NCBI GenBank assembly: GCA_948470475.1 | Contig: OX419341.1 | Coordinates: 6,597,853 to 6,661,852 of the forward strand | Origin: Galaxea fascicularis | Lineage: Eukaryota; Cnidaria; Anthozoa; Scleractinia; Euphylliidae | Length of the DNA: 64,000 nt | Direction: 5' to 3' | Shown: in pieces, positions 9,807 through 20,815 of the stretch | Position numbering within the stretch: position 1 is the stretch's first letter | How the letters are laid out: every line of letters begins with the position of its first letter | Translations under genes and position numbers: made by a program | Notes under the pieces: generated by a model | The model's input: only the letters and a program-made list of their open reading frames with translations | The model's database searches: none | What the model was told of the DNA's origin: nothing

Positions 9807-10325
9807 TCTCTGGTGTTGAGTATGAGTTTTACAAACAAATTTCACAGTATCAAGACACATGATTAGGGGTTAAAAATAGCAAACAGTAGAAACACAGTCT
9901 GCATAGAGCGACTCAACATGTAGTTGATCATTAAACGTTTTACCCTCGCCACGTTGCTTTGGTGGAGAAAGCTAAATAGTTAAAAGAATAACTGAAAAGA
10001 ACGCTAAATAAATAATACAACATTTGCAGATTCTGTACGAGCCCTGCTTACAGTAATTAAACTAGAATGATTTACCTATAAATGAGCACTTTAGGCTCAA
10101 AACGACTCCTACATTTTCAGGTTAAAAACGCGCTCCGAGGTCACTATTTTTAGCATCTCTTTACGGCGCATGGATCTTGAAAATTCAGAATCCGAAAATT
10201 TGACCTCTCCAACTCTCTGATGAAGGTTTTGGGATCCTGTTTTCTCTCAACTTGCTTCCAGGTTCAATCACCACAGTATTAAATGACTGGCAATTTTCAG
10301 ATTACTACCGTACGTAGAGGAGCAC

Positions 10326-10504
10326 AATAGGCCATTTCCGAGTTCATGTCTGCCTCCTCTTCAAAGCGAGTCTAAGTGCGAAGTTTTTGTGATGGTAATT
10401 AGTTCTAATTTACATATGAATGAAAACTAATTTTCATAACAAAAACTTCGCACTTAGACTCGCTTTGAAGAGGAGGCAGACATGAACTCGGAAATGGCCT
10501 ATTC
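10326..10504. mobile_element. Hairpin MITE, AATAGGCCAT family, copy 1
   Basis: Ends are AATAGGCCATTTCCGAGTTC and its reverse complement; the arms extend about 70 bp (including AGCGAGTCTAAGTGCGAAG) around a short AT-rich centre. An almost identical copy lies 50 kb away (61144-61321) and diverged relatives are at 43413-43552 and 56306-56504. There is no coding capacity, so it depends on an enzyme from elsewhere. Confidence 0.85.
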
Positions 10505-11039
10505 ATTTTTTGTGACTCTACAAATGCTTCACACAACATTTTGGATCTTACATTCTGTGATTTTCAGTACGATGTAGATCCATTTAAACAGTTAACGATC
10601 GACATGTACCCCAAATTTACAGACAGAAAATAAATCTTGAGCAAACGTTTCAACCGATAATTATTGCAAATTTAGAAGGACTCGGTGGCGCTGGATAAAT
10701 AATGAATTAAAAGTACCAGTTAATAAAATGCGTCTGTCTTTTGGCATACAGTAATAATTACTGTATCTTCTGAGAATTGAAACTAAACAGAATACTTCTT
10801 AAAACTGACATGAATTATGTGTAAAAAATCCGTACAGTAACTAACATTTCTTGGCCGACCAGAATTAAAAGATGCTTCTATGCAATCACAATCCACAATC
10901 CCAATAAAGACTGTAGGTGGCATGTAATATTACTTCTCTTGCCAAAATCACTAAAACATACATTGTACTCTGTACGACTGACAACCATGAAGAAAATGAT
11001 TGCTTGAGCTAAAATGTCTCACCTCTTCATCGTGTCTTT

Positions 11040-11477
11040 CAGGCCCGTAGCAAGGGTAAAATAACTAAGGGGAGGGGGGGGGGTGGCGGCGGCCTGGTAA
11101 GACGACAACGGTAAGGGGAACATCAAACCAGTTGGTTTAATAAGCAAAACGTTAACTCTGCACATGCATCACACTTTTTGATACATTTATCCATAATTTA
11201 ACGTTTCATGGGGGACAAAAACACCCGGCTACGAATTTTTCGTTTTGTTCTTAAACTTGAAACCGTTCCTTATAATTTGACTGCGGGAGAATTTACTAAC
11301 AATTTAGCGAGTTGGGAGAAAAACGATGAAGTTTTGAAACAACGCAAATTCAATTTATACATGGTGTTATCGCTACCCTCACCGCCGTGGTATCTTTCGG
11401 TATATTTTGATAAAATTATTTTTTAACTTCCAGAAATTCTGGGGGCCCCTGCCCACCCCCCCCCTGCTACAGGCCTG
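11040..11477. mobile_element. Non-autonomous element with CAGGCCCGTAGC ends
   Basis: Left end CAGGCCCGTAGCAAGGG, right end CCCTGCTACAGGCCTG, with G-rich and C-rich tracts just inside. Ends of the CAGGC.. type are found in hAT transposons. A 72-codon open frame at 11208-11426 shows no recognisable domain. No clear 8-bp target duplication was seen. Confidence 0.6.
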
Positions 11478-11649
11478 CTGAAACATTGAGACACTTTTGA
11501 GTTCTTTAAGAAGATCAGAGCGGTGGGAAATTAATTATGGTTGCTAAAGTTTGGGGGAAAAGGATTAATACATTAAGTACTAACAGTTAATAGCCCAACC
11601 ATCGAGTGGAACTCTTTTCTGTTGTCTGTTATGATCTTAGACCCTAATA

Positions 11650-11830
11650 TCGGAGTGAATATTCTCCACACTGGTCTCCATACATTTTATATGGCGATGA
11701 AGAGGAGAATTTGTTAAACAATCAACACCTTCATTACTTGTTGTTCACTTCCTTTTTTCTCGGAACCTTTACGATTGATTGAGCAGTGTTACTATTATAA
11801 TTGGTCACTCTTAGGGGGTTAAGGGTTATA
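11650..11830. repeat. Dispersed repeat with TCTCCATACATTTT (copy 1)
   Basis: Blocks TCTCCATACATTTTATATGG, AACCTTTACG-TTGATT and AGCAGTGTTACTAT follow in the same order as at about 31530-31680 in a DOCK intron. Class unknown. Confidence 0.5.
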
Positions 11831-11893
11831 GTCTGTGTGGCTAACATCTTGAGTTGTAGCCTGCATCACTGGCGTATACTTAGTCCAGTTAGT

Positions 11894-12127
11894 AGAGAGA
11901 TTAAGCATGACGTTTACGCCAAACGGCAAACGTCGGAGTGCAATTAGGATTTTGCCAAAAATGTAAGAACCCTGCTTGATATTAGCACATTTGTGTCTTG
12001 TTAGCTCCAGAAATCAAGCAACTTCTCAAAGGAACGAGACAAGTTAAAATGAGAGAATTTTCACGCTTTCATGATGAGCAGGGGCTGCCGTTTGCCGTTG
12101 GCCGTAAACGTCATGCTTAATCTCTCT
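11894..12127. mobile_element. Hairpin element with AGAGAGATTAAGCATGACG ends
   Basis: The left end AGAGAGATTAAGCATGACGT and the right end are perfect reverse complements for more than 20 bp, and CAAACGGCAAACG / GCCGTTTGCCGTTGG pair further in. It lies directly beside another hairpin element that starts two bases later. Confidence 0.75.
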
Positions 12128-12128
12128 T

Positions 12129-12289
12129 GTAACGTCTGCGAAGCAGCGCCAAATTCCTTGTTCTCATGTCCTGTGTACCAGAATTTGAGTACACTCTATG
12201 ATTGGCCCGCCAACAAAAGGCTATTGTTGACAGGCCAGTCATAGCGTGTACTCAAGTTCTGGTACTTGGCGCTGCTTCGCAGACGTTAC
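12129..12289. mobile_element. Hairpin element with GTAACGTCTGCGAAGCAGCG ends
   Basis: GTAACGTCTGCGAAGCAGCG at the left is matched by its reverse complement at the right, and ACCAGAATTTGAGTACAC pairs with GTGTACTCAAGTTCTGGT inside. It abuts the hairpin at 11894-12127 with one base between. Confidence 0.75.
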
Positions 12290-12402
12290 TAACCGGGGTT
12301 AGTTTACGTCTACGACGAAGGCTACTTGAGTTGTGGCTATAAAATTATCATTAGAGGCTACCAAACCGAAATTTCCTTCCGTAGTTATTGCTAAAATTTG
12401 AA

Positions 12403-12408
12403 TTTATT
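12403..12408 (-). terminator. Possible polyadenylation signal of the RSBN1-like gene
   Basis: On the minus strand AATAAA lies about 375 bp after the stop codon at 12784-12786. It is a plausible end for the 3' untranslated region, but nothing beyond the hexamer supports it. Confidence 0.3.
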
Positions 12409-12783
12409 ATATAATTTACTAGGTAGTTTAATGCCTACGCATAACTTTTGAGTTTGTGATTTGAACTTTGATCCAAAAGTATGAGCACACGTTACTGAGT
12501 GTATATTTCTTGTACCCGACAGTCCATAAGGTAAGGATTGTGTATGAAATCCAAAAGCGCAATCATTCAAAAGTGATCTTTACTGCGGCACCTTTCAAAA
12601 TATGTGTGCTCTGAAAAAAGTTCTTTCATTGTACTACATACAGTGTGGAGTGTTGGATCTGAAGGTAAAATCTTAAGGGATAGACCTTCTAAGCAGCATG
12701 GTTCTGGGAAGCTTTTAGGTACATTGTACGAATTGTCTTCGTATTTGTTTGGTTTCTTGGGTCTGGAATACAGAGCTTCTAAC

Positions 12784-15700
12784 TTACATGTTCGCTTCTT
12801 TCTGCTCACTTGTCTTAGCTTGTTGTTTCAACTCTGGATAATAATTCTTGTATCTCAGATGCCAAGCTATGCTGGTGCAGGCGCTAACTGTTCTAAACTG
12901 ATGAATGACATTTCGAGGAATAAAGTAGATGTCATTATCTCGTAGACGGATGGTGGAATATTTTACGCCATCTCTCCTCAATTGGTTAAGTTTTGCTTCG
13001 TCCACCCAGCTTACACACTAGAATAAGAAAATACCATGGTTATTTTATGTTATTTTATGCAGGAGGCGGGATGGCCGAGTGGTTTTTGGATTTCAGTGCG
13101 GTGATTTGGGTTCAAGTCCTGCGCTGGCCACTAGCTTGTGTTGTTCTGGGTAGTCAATGGTTCCACTCCTCGGTCATCCTTGTAAATAGCCAACTGGTCT
13201 GCCTCCTCTCATATCTGAATAGCCCCACTACGGGACTGGTCAGTTAAGTATTTATTTTTAATACTTCTAATAATGATACTACTAATAATAATAGTAATAA
13301 TAATAATAATACCAACAATAATATTACTATAATTATAAAATAGCCAATTTTACAGTTGTGTGCTCAGTGACAAAGCAAGTTCTGGGAAGGCAGCTGGAAT
13401 AAACAATTCTTATGTACATGTACAGTGTACCTTGTTAGAGTACTAAGTTAATCACCACCAATGTGATTTACTGCTCGGTAATTTGCCTTGAAGTCACAGT
13501 CAAATTTGTAATGTTCAGTAAATCAATCAAAATCGTAAATGGTTTGAACCCAGGAGACATACATGTATAACTACTGTAAGGGAGGTACAATCGTCTGGGT
13601 GAGTGTAGTCCTGAGAGGGACTGTTTAAGGTGACATTGACTGACGTTTCGACAACCTGAGCGGATGTCCTCATCAGAGTCATAACTCAACCATCAATCAT
13701 AACTCAAGTCATGATCACAGTGATAACTTAAACAGTTGCTTACTTGTTGAACTGGAGGTTCGTGGAGATCCAACTGTAATTTCTGTGCGAGGAAATTAAA
13801 GTTTTCAGCACTGAAGCATACCACATCTTTACATTCCCTGTTGGAGGATGGTCTGAAAAAAAAATGTCAACTTTAAGGTTATACTGTAGTAAATCTAGAA
13901 TTTTACTATGAAATTGAGAAAACTATGAACTCTATCTAAGTATTTCAAATAAATGTCTATTGTGTTGCAGAAAAAAACCAATCAGACTGTAACACTGGCC
14001 TCTTTTGTGGATAGTGGTTTCTTCTTGTGGTTTCATTATGCGTCTGATTGGTTGAGGAACAATAAACATTCCAGAAATAATTCTTCATGTTCACTGTTCT
14101 CTGGGTTTTACAGTGAGTGAAAGATTAGTAAACTTTTAATGCCTTACTGTTCATCAACATGAACTGCTTTCAAGACACCCACAGCAGCCGTTGTTTGTCT
14201 GTCAAACCCATGTCCTACATGATCAGCATGGCAGCGAGTTCTGTCTTCAGCGAGGATTTCTCTGGGTTCTGAGACTCTTGGAAGGTACTGCAGGTTTTGG
14301 AGTTCATTGACACCAATTCTTTTGAAAGGAAAAGAAATACATGTAGCACACGCAAAATATAAAATCAATTAATGCAAGTCATTGCTATCTGCTGCAACTG
14401 TGGTGAGTTTAGTTACACTGTACAAGTACATAGATCACTAAACTGTACATTACACAACACGTACAAGTACAGGCATACATGTAGGCCTAGTGCCACATTA
14501 AGAAATTGTGGTTAAAACAAAATTAATAATGCAAATGATGATGATGAGAATGACAGACTATCATGGATTACTCAAAACACACCTTCGCTTCTTGTATGGT
14601 GACTTTGATTCGGCTGTTGGAACAACCTGTTCCCCAGGTCTCACCCACAAAATAGGACCGTCATTACTTTTGTTTCGATCACTTGAATGAAACACCGAAA
14701 AAGTTCCCCATGGCATTGTTTCCTTCAAGAACAGACACTGCTCAAGCAAGTCCAGAAATTCTGGGAAATATCCTCCGCTTTCTTCTTGCACTGTTCCGAC
14801 TAAGCTGAACTGAAGTAGTGGCCCAGATCGATATGTGCCGTAAGAGTAAGTTCCTTGCACTCTTTGTAAAAACTCTGCCATTTTCAAAGTCTCGAGATCT
14901 GACTTTTTGTACAGTGAAGACACCTTGACGTCCAAATTTGGATGATGCACTCCAAAGTACTCGACAAGTTCAGGAAGATATGCAGCGGCATTGTGTACAA
15001 TGCCCATGACATGTTTAGGAACACCTTCACTCTTCTCAGCGAAGACTTCTCGGAAAAAAAGTTTAACAAACTTCTGCAGCTTTTCGTCCCTTAACCCTGC
15101 AATTTCGTCAGAGTAAACGTGAAGAATAGAAGCACCACCATTGGAATCAACCTCAGTATGAATGAGGTGTGACAAGCGAGTCTTTTCTTTAGGATTTAAC
15201 CTTATGGAATAATCTTCGTGGTTGAAATTCTTTTCTTCTTCATGGTTGTGATGATGATGATGGTGGTCCTTGTGTTTCTTTTTCTTTTTCTTTACATCTG
15301 TTTCTCCGTTGACTTTAGTGGTATTACTTTCATGATTGGTATCCACTGTAAAACAGCCAAGAATAACAGGACTGCATTAGTGTTGGAACAAACGTTTCAC
15401 TTATAAAGGTGGTTACAAAATGTCTTCATATAATGTACCTTGTTGTTCCATAAATGTATAATAATAAATCTATGGAATGACTTGCGAGATTGCAGTGCTC
15501 GAAATTAGCGGTTGTCCAAGACGACCAAAAAGTTTACCGGGCAACCAATTTTTTGGTAAAATCAAGAGGCTGGTTGCCTGAGGAATAAACAACAGACAAA
15601 CCAGCCAAATGGAGAAAATGAATTTATCATAAACGGCACAAAAACAACGCGATGGTTTTGTATTGTCAATGTCTGATGATGTGAAGTTAATAATAATTAA

Positions 15701-18700
15701 TTTGCCTCAGCTAAGCGTTTTCCTGTGTTTTGGATATCTGTAAATCTTCCAAAACATTGCCAGGTATGAAAAGTTAAGAGACAAACCCAAAGTTTCATAT
15801 CTGGTAGCGATCAAAATCAAAGATCACTCCAGACTTCCGCAAAAACCATTGGCACACACTAAGAATTATGGGATATTCAAACTTGATCGCCATGTGATTA
15901 CATCTCAAACTCTGCATGGCATGTAAATAAAGGTAGGATTGCTACCGTAATTGTTCTCAAATTCTTTTCATTTTTTTGTTTTCAATTGGCAGTAGAGAAT
16001 ACAAGTCCTTTCTTTCACAAAGTCAAAATGTGGCATTTTTTGACAGGTGAAAAGCTGCCTCCTCAAAAGAAAGCTAAATTGAGCGAGACAGATGCTGTAG
16101 AAAGTAAAGGCAATATTTACGTATAATTAAGAACACTAAGAAGACAAAAGTGGATGTTTTTTTTTGTGTAGTACACTTAAAATGATGGGTGGGTAACCAA
16201 TAATTTATCAGGGCAACCAAATTCACGGGTTTGGTTGTCCGGCTTTTGACATAGGGACAACTTGGATTTTTTTTTTAATTTCGAGCACTGAGATTGAGGT
16301 ACATGTTAATATTGAACTTAAGTTTTTTTTCCTGTTTTGTTTCTTGACAAAATGTTTGTTATTCTTGGAATATGGCTTACACTCAGTTTGGTCATAGCCC
16401 CCAAAGTTTTCAAACAAGCCAAAGCTTAAGCTACATACATGTAAGAATTTGGCAAATCCTTAGCTACAGGTGAACATTTTTGTTTTTCAAGTGCAGACAC
16501 AAGAAATTCTCTTTGATTGAGAAAGGACACCTGACATCAAAGAAATTAAACACAACAACAATTGACAGGAAATCATGTCATCATATCTTTGAACATGACT
16601 ATGGTAGGTAACAAGCAGATGCTCTTTCTGATCAAAGAGGGGTTCCCTTCAAAGGGTTCCATGTTAGTGAGATTGCAATAGCCAATTTTGTATGCAGTAG
16701 CTATTCAACATGTATCTAAGGCCCGCGTCAAACGCTCTATTTCACATGAACTGTACTAAACTCAGTCACTAAGTACAGCGTTTGACCCAGTTAAATTTGA
16801 CTGATTTCATTTGGATCAGCTGAGGCACTCTTCATGGCCAGCCAGGCGAGAAGAACAGCGAACATAATTTATTGGTCAAATGCTGATCTTCACATGAGGT
16901 GAACCAAATGCATAGTCATGTTAATGTACATGTGTATCAATGTAAAACTAAGCCTCAATCAGTTTATTTCTACTGTATGATCCAGTTAAGTTTGACTGAA
17001 TTAAGTTTGACGTTTGACTCAACAGGCAAACTTAAATCATTGGCTGACCTAAACTGTAATCAAGTTTGGTTCATGTGATGTTTGACATTTGACCTGGGCC
17101 TACGGGTTAAAATTTGTTTAACACAAGTTCAGTGTGAAATTGTAACACAGTGGTCTCAGGTTGTTTCAAGGGATGCCTGGATTCACAGCATTAATTCTAT
17201 ACATATAGAAACTTTTTAAAATTAGAGAAGGCCCAGAACAATTCAGTAAATAACTGTACCCCCCTACCCTGCTCCCCTTCCCCCCCAAAAAATAAAGATA
17301 AATAAAAAACGTGCTGAATTAAGTTAATACCTGAGTTCCTCTTGATTTTCAGCTTTAAGTCGTTATGAGAGATTATCTCTGGGGCAGCTGGAGTGAATTC
17401 AGACTTTCCTGTACATAAAATAACATCAAACAAACAACTGCTAAACTGACAAAACCAGTAATACAATGTAGTTCAATATGAAAATTAAGTAATTATTATA
17501 AATTATAATGTAAATAATTTAAATGTTGTGTGGAAACATGTCTTGCACGTTATTTGCAAGACACGTTTTGGATACTCAGTATCCACCTTCAGTTGAAGGA
17601 TGTTTAAAAGTTGATGACTTCATATAAAGTTGAGATGTACATTTTTGCGTAAATGTCAAAGTTTCTTCCATTGTAACTCACACTTTTGGACTCTGATAAC
17701 TCCAAGATGCTGTTGTTTACTTTTGTCAATACTTGCGCTGTTGTTTTCGTGTGGTTGTACTATCTGTCTTGTCAGATACATAAAAAAATATGCCCTTTGA
17801 GAGCCATTCGCTACGATTCCTTGCTTCTCAGTTTTACAGTCCATTTTTCAGGTCAGTCAAACTTTAATTAACTTACAGGCTTTGTCAACAATGAAGGCGA
17901 TACATCGATAAAACTTCTTTCTTTTTATTCTTGTTGAAACAACGATAAAATAAAGAATAAAGCTGAAACAAATTTGTTGCTTACTAAAGGGTTTAGTTGT
18001 AGAATTAAGTGATTTACAGCTATGTGATCTGATTCAATGTCTGATTACAATTTGTCACTTGTTTTTTTCTGTGATTTCATAGAGACAAACCAACAATAAT
18101 GCTTTCATTTAGGGTTGTTTGGTGTAGACAGCATGTTTCTCATCCTGTAAAGCTCTCCGCTAAACCAAGAGCTTAATCGATTTTCAAAGCATATCGCTTG
18201 CATCTTCACGCATGGCAAGATGGCTGCGCGGCGCGCAGAACATATGCGCACTAACAATAGTAGGCACCGTCCTTAAAATGCGTCAAGTAAAAGTTGATAG
18301 ACATCACACCAACATTAAAAATGTTACAATGTTCAGTTGCGGACTGAAAACACCATGGACATCCAATTACGATCTCCTTATGTATGTGAGTGTGCTTCTG
18401 GGAATAAAGTACATGTATGACTTGACATACATGTACAGTGCACTTCTTGGGGATGAAAAAGAAAAAATTCTAATAACTCAAATCTTAGCAAATATTCACA
18501 TATCAACAGCTTTGAATTTGTAAATATAACAACACATACAGATTGCTTTTGACGTCTACATTTTTTTAAGTTACCCCACGCATGAAAGGAAGAAAAGAAA
18601 ATCCAACGTACTACATTGTGCCGGGAAAGCACTTTTAAATCCTCATTAATAAATCATGATAGAATGCACGTACGAATCAATGTACTTGCTCTGAACGTAA

Positions 18701-19572
18701 AAACACGTAAAATGCCTAATATTTTAGAATACTTTTTCCATACAATGCCTCGAAGCTCGACTTGAAGGGACAGCGATTGATGCATGACACGAAGAAGGTC
18801 TTCCTGTTTTTTATAGTTGATGCACTAGTAAATAAACACGTGTAACTTTAATTTGCTTAAAATCAAACTTGTAATTGCACAACCGATGCCTTACAGCAAA
18901 TGCTACCCACTCTTTCAAACCCTGAAATCGCAGTCCTTGCGAAATAAACTCTCGAATAGCGCCCACGTTTGAATTTGATCAGATGAACTCAGATAAATTG
19001 CCAACGTTTGCATCCTCGATAATTAAGCCAGAGGAACAAACTTTTCGGAATTTATCGCATTTAACTTAATAGGTACCTACGAATTCTTCACTTTTCATGT
19101 CTGGAACACCGAGATGCAGTTACAGAAAGAAAAGTGAACGCGCAGTAATCAATAGTCGTAAAAACAAACAGTCCAGCTGAACGTTCAAGCTACATGCACC
19201 GCAAAGCTGGAGCTGTTTGAATTGATCTGTTCTTGGATGAGCCAAAACAGGATAAAAAGAACTCTTACCTTCTTTCTTAATCTTCTTCAAGGTTGTCTTC
19301 AAGCTGTTGGGTGTTTTGGTCGGCGAAGGTGAGCGAGATGGAGACGAAATCGACGTGATGTTCCAACTCTCCTCCGTGGAGCTCACACGACGAACTTTTC
19401 CTCCATGATTTTCGAGAATCAACCGAGGTTTCGTCCCTCCTTCGAGACTGATCTTCCTTTTTTTCTTGACATGTTCATCTTTCAGTAGGACTACACTCGG
19501 TTCTTTCTTTAACAAAGGGGATTTACCGGGAAACGTATCGCGACCGTTGAGGTTTATTTCCTTGGTCGCCAT
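12784..19572 (-). CDS. RSBN1: RSBN1/DPY-21 family JmjC-type histone demethylase, six coding exons
   Basis: Coding exons in transcript order: 19572-19269, 17408-17331, 15345-14583, 14318-14148, 13852-13744, 13017-12784. All junctions are GT-AG and phases agree, giving 552 residues. The N-terminal third is basic and serine-rich; residues about 145-160 hold a lysine run and six histidines, a hallmark of round spermatid basic protein 1. The conserved core runs from about 170 to 540. HAD at 412-414 and H514 in [15 protein letters not shown] fit an HxD...H iron-binding set of a JmjC fold (my inference). Family members (DPY-21, mammalian RSBN1) demethylate dimethylated H4K20 in the nucleus. The protein is shorter than human RSBN1 (about 800), mainly N-terminally. 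Start: the first ATG in a CpG-rich context, divergent from the DOCK gene. Confidence 0.95.
13060..13258 (+). mobile_element. tRNA-derived SINE, family 1 (+)
   Basis: The head GGATGGCCGAGTGGTTTTTG and GGGTTCAAGTCC look like the A and B boxes of a tRNA-Leu/Ser-like promoter. The body CTTGTAAATAGCCAACTGGT and the end GGACTGGTCAGTTAAGTATT recur at 24319-24560 (-), 34322-34454 (+, head missing) and 37500-37720 (-). A broken clover-leaf and the conserved tail argue for a SINE, not a tRNA gene. It lies in the last intron-side flank of the RSBN1-like gene (between its exons 5 and 6). Confidence 0.8.
13259..13335. repeat. AAT microsatellite
   Basis: Imperfect run of AAT/ACT triplets directly after the SINE tail, likely grown from it. 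Confidence 0.8.
13637..13681 (-). ncRNA. Hammerhead-like ribozyme motif of a Penelope-type remnant
   Basis: On the minus strand: TGACT, CTGATGA, a 20-nt stem-II segment with GACA/TGTC ends, GAAACGTC, then AGTCA. TGACT and AGTCA pair perfectly as stem I (5 bp), the two core boxes are intact and GAAAC-GTC gives the minimal ACGU stem III known from Penelope-like elements. One extra G precedes stem II. Downstream (minus) to about 13530 the sequence matches 53100-53175, including AGGACTACACTCACCC and GGTTTGAACCCAGGA, so a larger retroelement remnant is present. It lies in intron 5 of the RSBN1-like gene, on the gene's own strand. Confidence 0.6.
15493..16290. mobile_element. Non-autonomous hAT-like element in an RSBN1-like intron
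   Basis: Ends CAGTGCTCGAAATTA (15493) and AATTTCGAGCACTG (to 16290) are inverted repeats, flanked on both sides by AGATTG (15487-15492, 16291-16296). Inside the ends, GGTTGTCC-type and GGGCAACCAA blocks are also opposed. CAGTG ends fit hAT transposons. No transposase frame remains. Confidence 0.75.
16720..17101. mobile_element. Hairpin MITE with AAGGCCCGCGTCAAACG-type ends
   Basis: AAGGCCCGCGTCAAACG.. with CACATGAACTGTAC at the left opposes GGTTCATGTGATG.. and GACCTGGGCCT at the right. Multiple AAGTTTGACTGA units occur in the body. It lies in the same intron as the hAT-like element. Confidence 0.6.
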
Positions 19573-20815
19573 CTTGGAATTGACTAAACAATGACGTCAC
19601 ACGTGTAGCTCCCACTTCCAATTTTTGGCGCGTTTCACCTCCGGTGACAACTAGAAGTAATTATAAGGCGTGTGTCGGGAGAAAAACAAAATTCTTCCAG
19701 GAATCTGGAAATTTTGCCTGGAATCAGAAGATTGGGGAATTTTTCTGGGAGATAAGACATAGTTCTGGGACATTGCAGAGAAAAAAAAAAGATCGAAGTT
19801 TAACGTTTTGCGAGAATGCCACCGAAAAACTTGAGAGGATTTAGAGTTGTTTGTTGGCTTTGAATGTCGAACGTTTAAACGGTTTGGCAACATCGAAACA
19901 TGTCTTTTACAATTAAGAATGTCGTAATCTTCTTAAAAATCACGATTTGCTTTCTGCTGTCTCGACCTTTTGGTTTGCTAATTCCTGTACTTTAACTTTG
20001 AAACGTTTAAACCGGCTTAGTGAATGAGCGCACTTTTTAAGATAAAAACAAAGCAATTATCCCACACTTCACGGTAAATTCGTCTGTAAATTTTAGTCTC
20101 ATTCATTATCTCAAATATTTACAGGGGACTGAGATAGCCAGAATTTTTCCAGAGGTACACATAGTTTTCCAAATCCTTCTCTTTTGAACAATTCAGTCCA
20201 CCATGACCAATGTTTTTTCGTCCAGGTATGGAGAAACACCGTCCTTTTATTATAGAACCAGAGTTAGTAGAGGGAGTCCTCAGAATAAAACGATTAAAAG
20301 AAAATTGTGCTTTTTACTAAATAATTACATTTCATTAATTTGCTTTTTTCATTATTCCTTTTGTTTTTTGAATTTACTTTTATTTCAATTTTTTTTTAAC
20401 TTTTTCAGATACGTTCGTGCGCCAAGGTAGCAACAACCCTGACCCCATTATTACTTAAAAAGAAATCAAGATATTTCGTGCAAAATTTTGAAGGTTTAGC
20501 AGGGGAAAAAATTGGAGTAGATGATCATGGGCTCCTAGTGGATGTATAGCTATGAGAATGCTTGAAAACACCTTCAAATGCCTTTGAAAGGTGTTACATT
20601 TTTACAAAACATAACACTCCCAGGGGTGGGGTGAGGATTTGAGTTGTCTCGGGAACGAGGCTGAGCTAAAGAGAAAATAAACATGGCGCCGGCGTTGAGT
20701 ATTCCACACTCAAACCTTCCAAGTCCTTGACTAATGGGTACTTCTACAACTTATTTAGCCAATGCTGTTATCAATATAGAGATGAAGTTCTGCTTGGAAG
20801 GCTGACGATAATAAT
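19573..20815. promoter_or_regulatory. Head-to-head spacer, candidate bidirectional promoter region
   Basis: Only 1243 bp separate the start codons of the minus-strand RSBN1-like gene and the plus-strand DOCK gene. The RSBN1 side (19573-19640) is rich in CG and contains TGACGTCACACGTG, a CRE-like plus E-box-like run, 20 bp upstream of the ATG. The DOCK side contains several upstream ATGs. A repeat fragment (19670-19760, GGGAGAAAAACAAA... and GGAAATTTTGCCTGGAATC) is related to 38459-38560. No TATA box is evident. Shared regulation is an inference from geometry only. Confidence 0.5.
20683..20730 (+). promoter_or_regulatory. Upstream open reading frame before the DOCK start
   Basis: ATG in a strong context (AACATGGCG) opens a 15-codon frame ending in TGA, 85 bp before the chosen DOCK start. 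Further upstream ATGs occur at 20734, 20762 and 20782, none of them joined in frame to the DOCK start. If the mRNA begins upstream of 20683, these would reduce translation. The transcript start is unknown, so this is conditional. Confidence 0.4.

Larger units (their letters stand above)
5551..12783. other. Gene-free, transposon-rich region between the GPCR and RSBN1-like genes
   Basis: No host gene could be supported over these 7.2 kb. The content is a decayed duplicate of the GPCR tail, a dispersed repeat (5905-6298), a nested transposon cluster (6844-8558) and hairpin elements at 9610-9806, 10326-10504, 11040-11477, 11894-12127 and 12129-12289. The stretches 8560-9600 and 10505-11040 show nothing recognisable. 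The last few hundred bases are probably the 3' untranslated region of the minus-strand gene. Confidence 0.6.

Noticed and set aside
9367..9862. Overlapping open frames of 146 and 161 codons on opposite strands
   Set aside because: Both come from the palindromic hairpin element; the peptides are mirror products of the inverted arms plus a poly-A run (about 9506-9530).
13070..13150. tRNA gene (Leu/Ser-like) on the plus strand
   Set aside because: The A and B boxes are present, but the clover-leaf does not close and the sequence continues into a body shared with three other copies, so it is a SINE.
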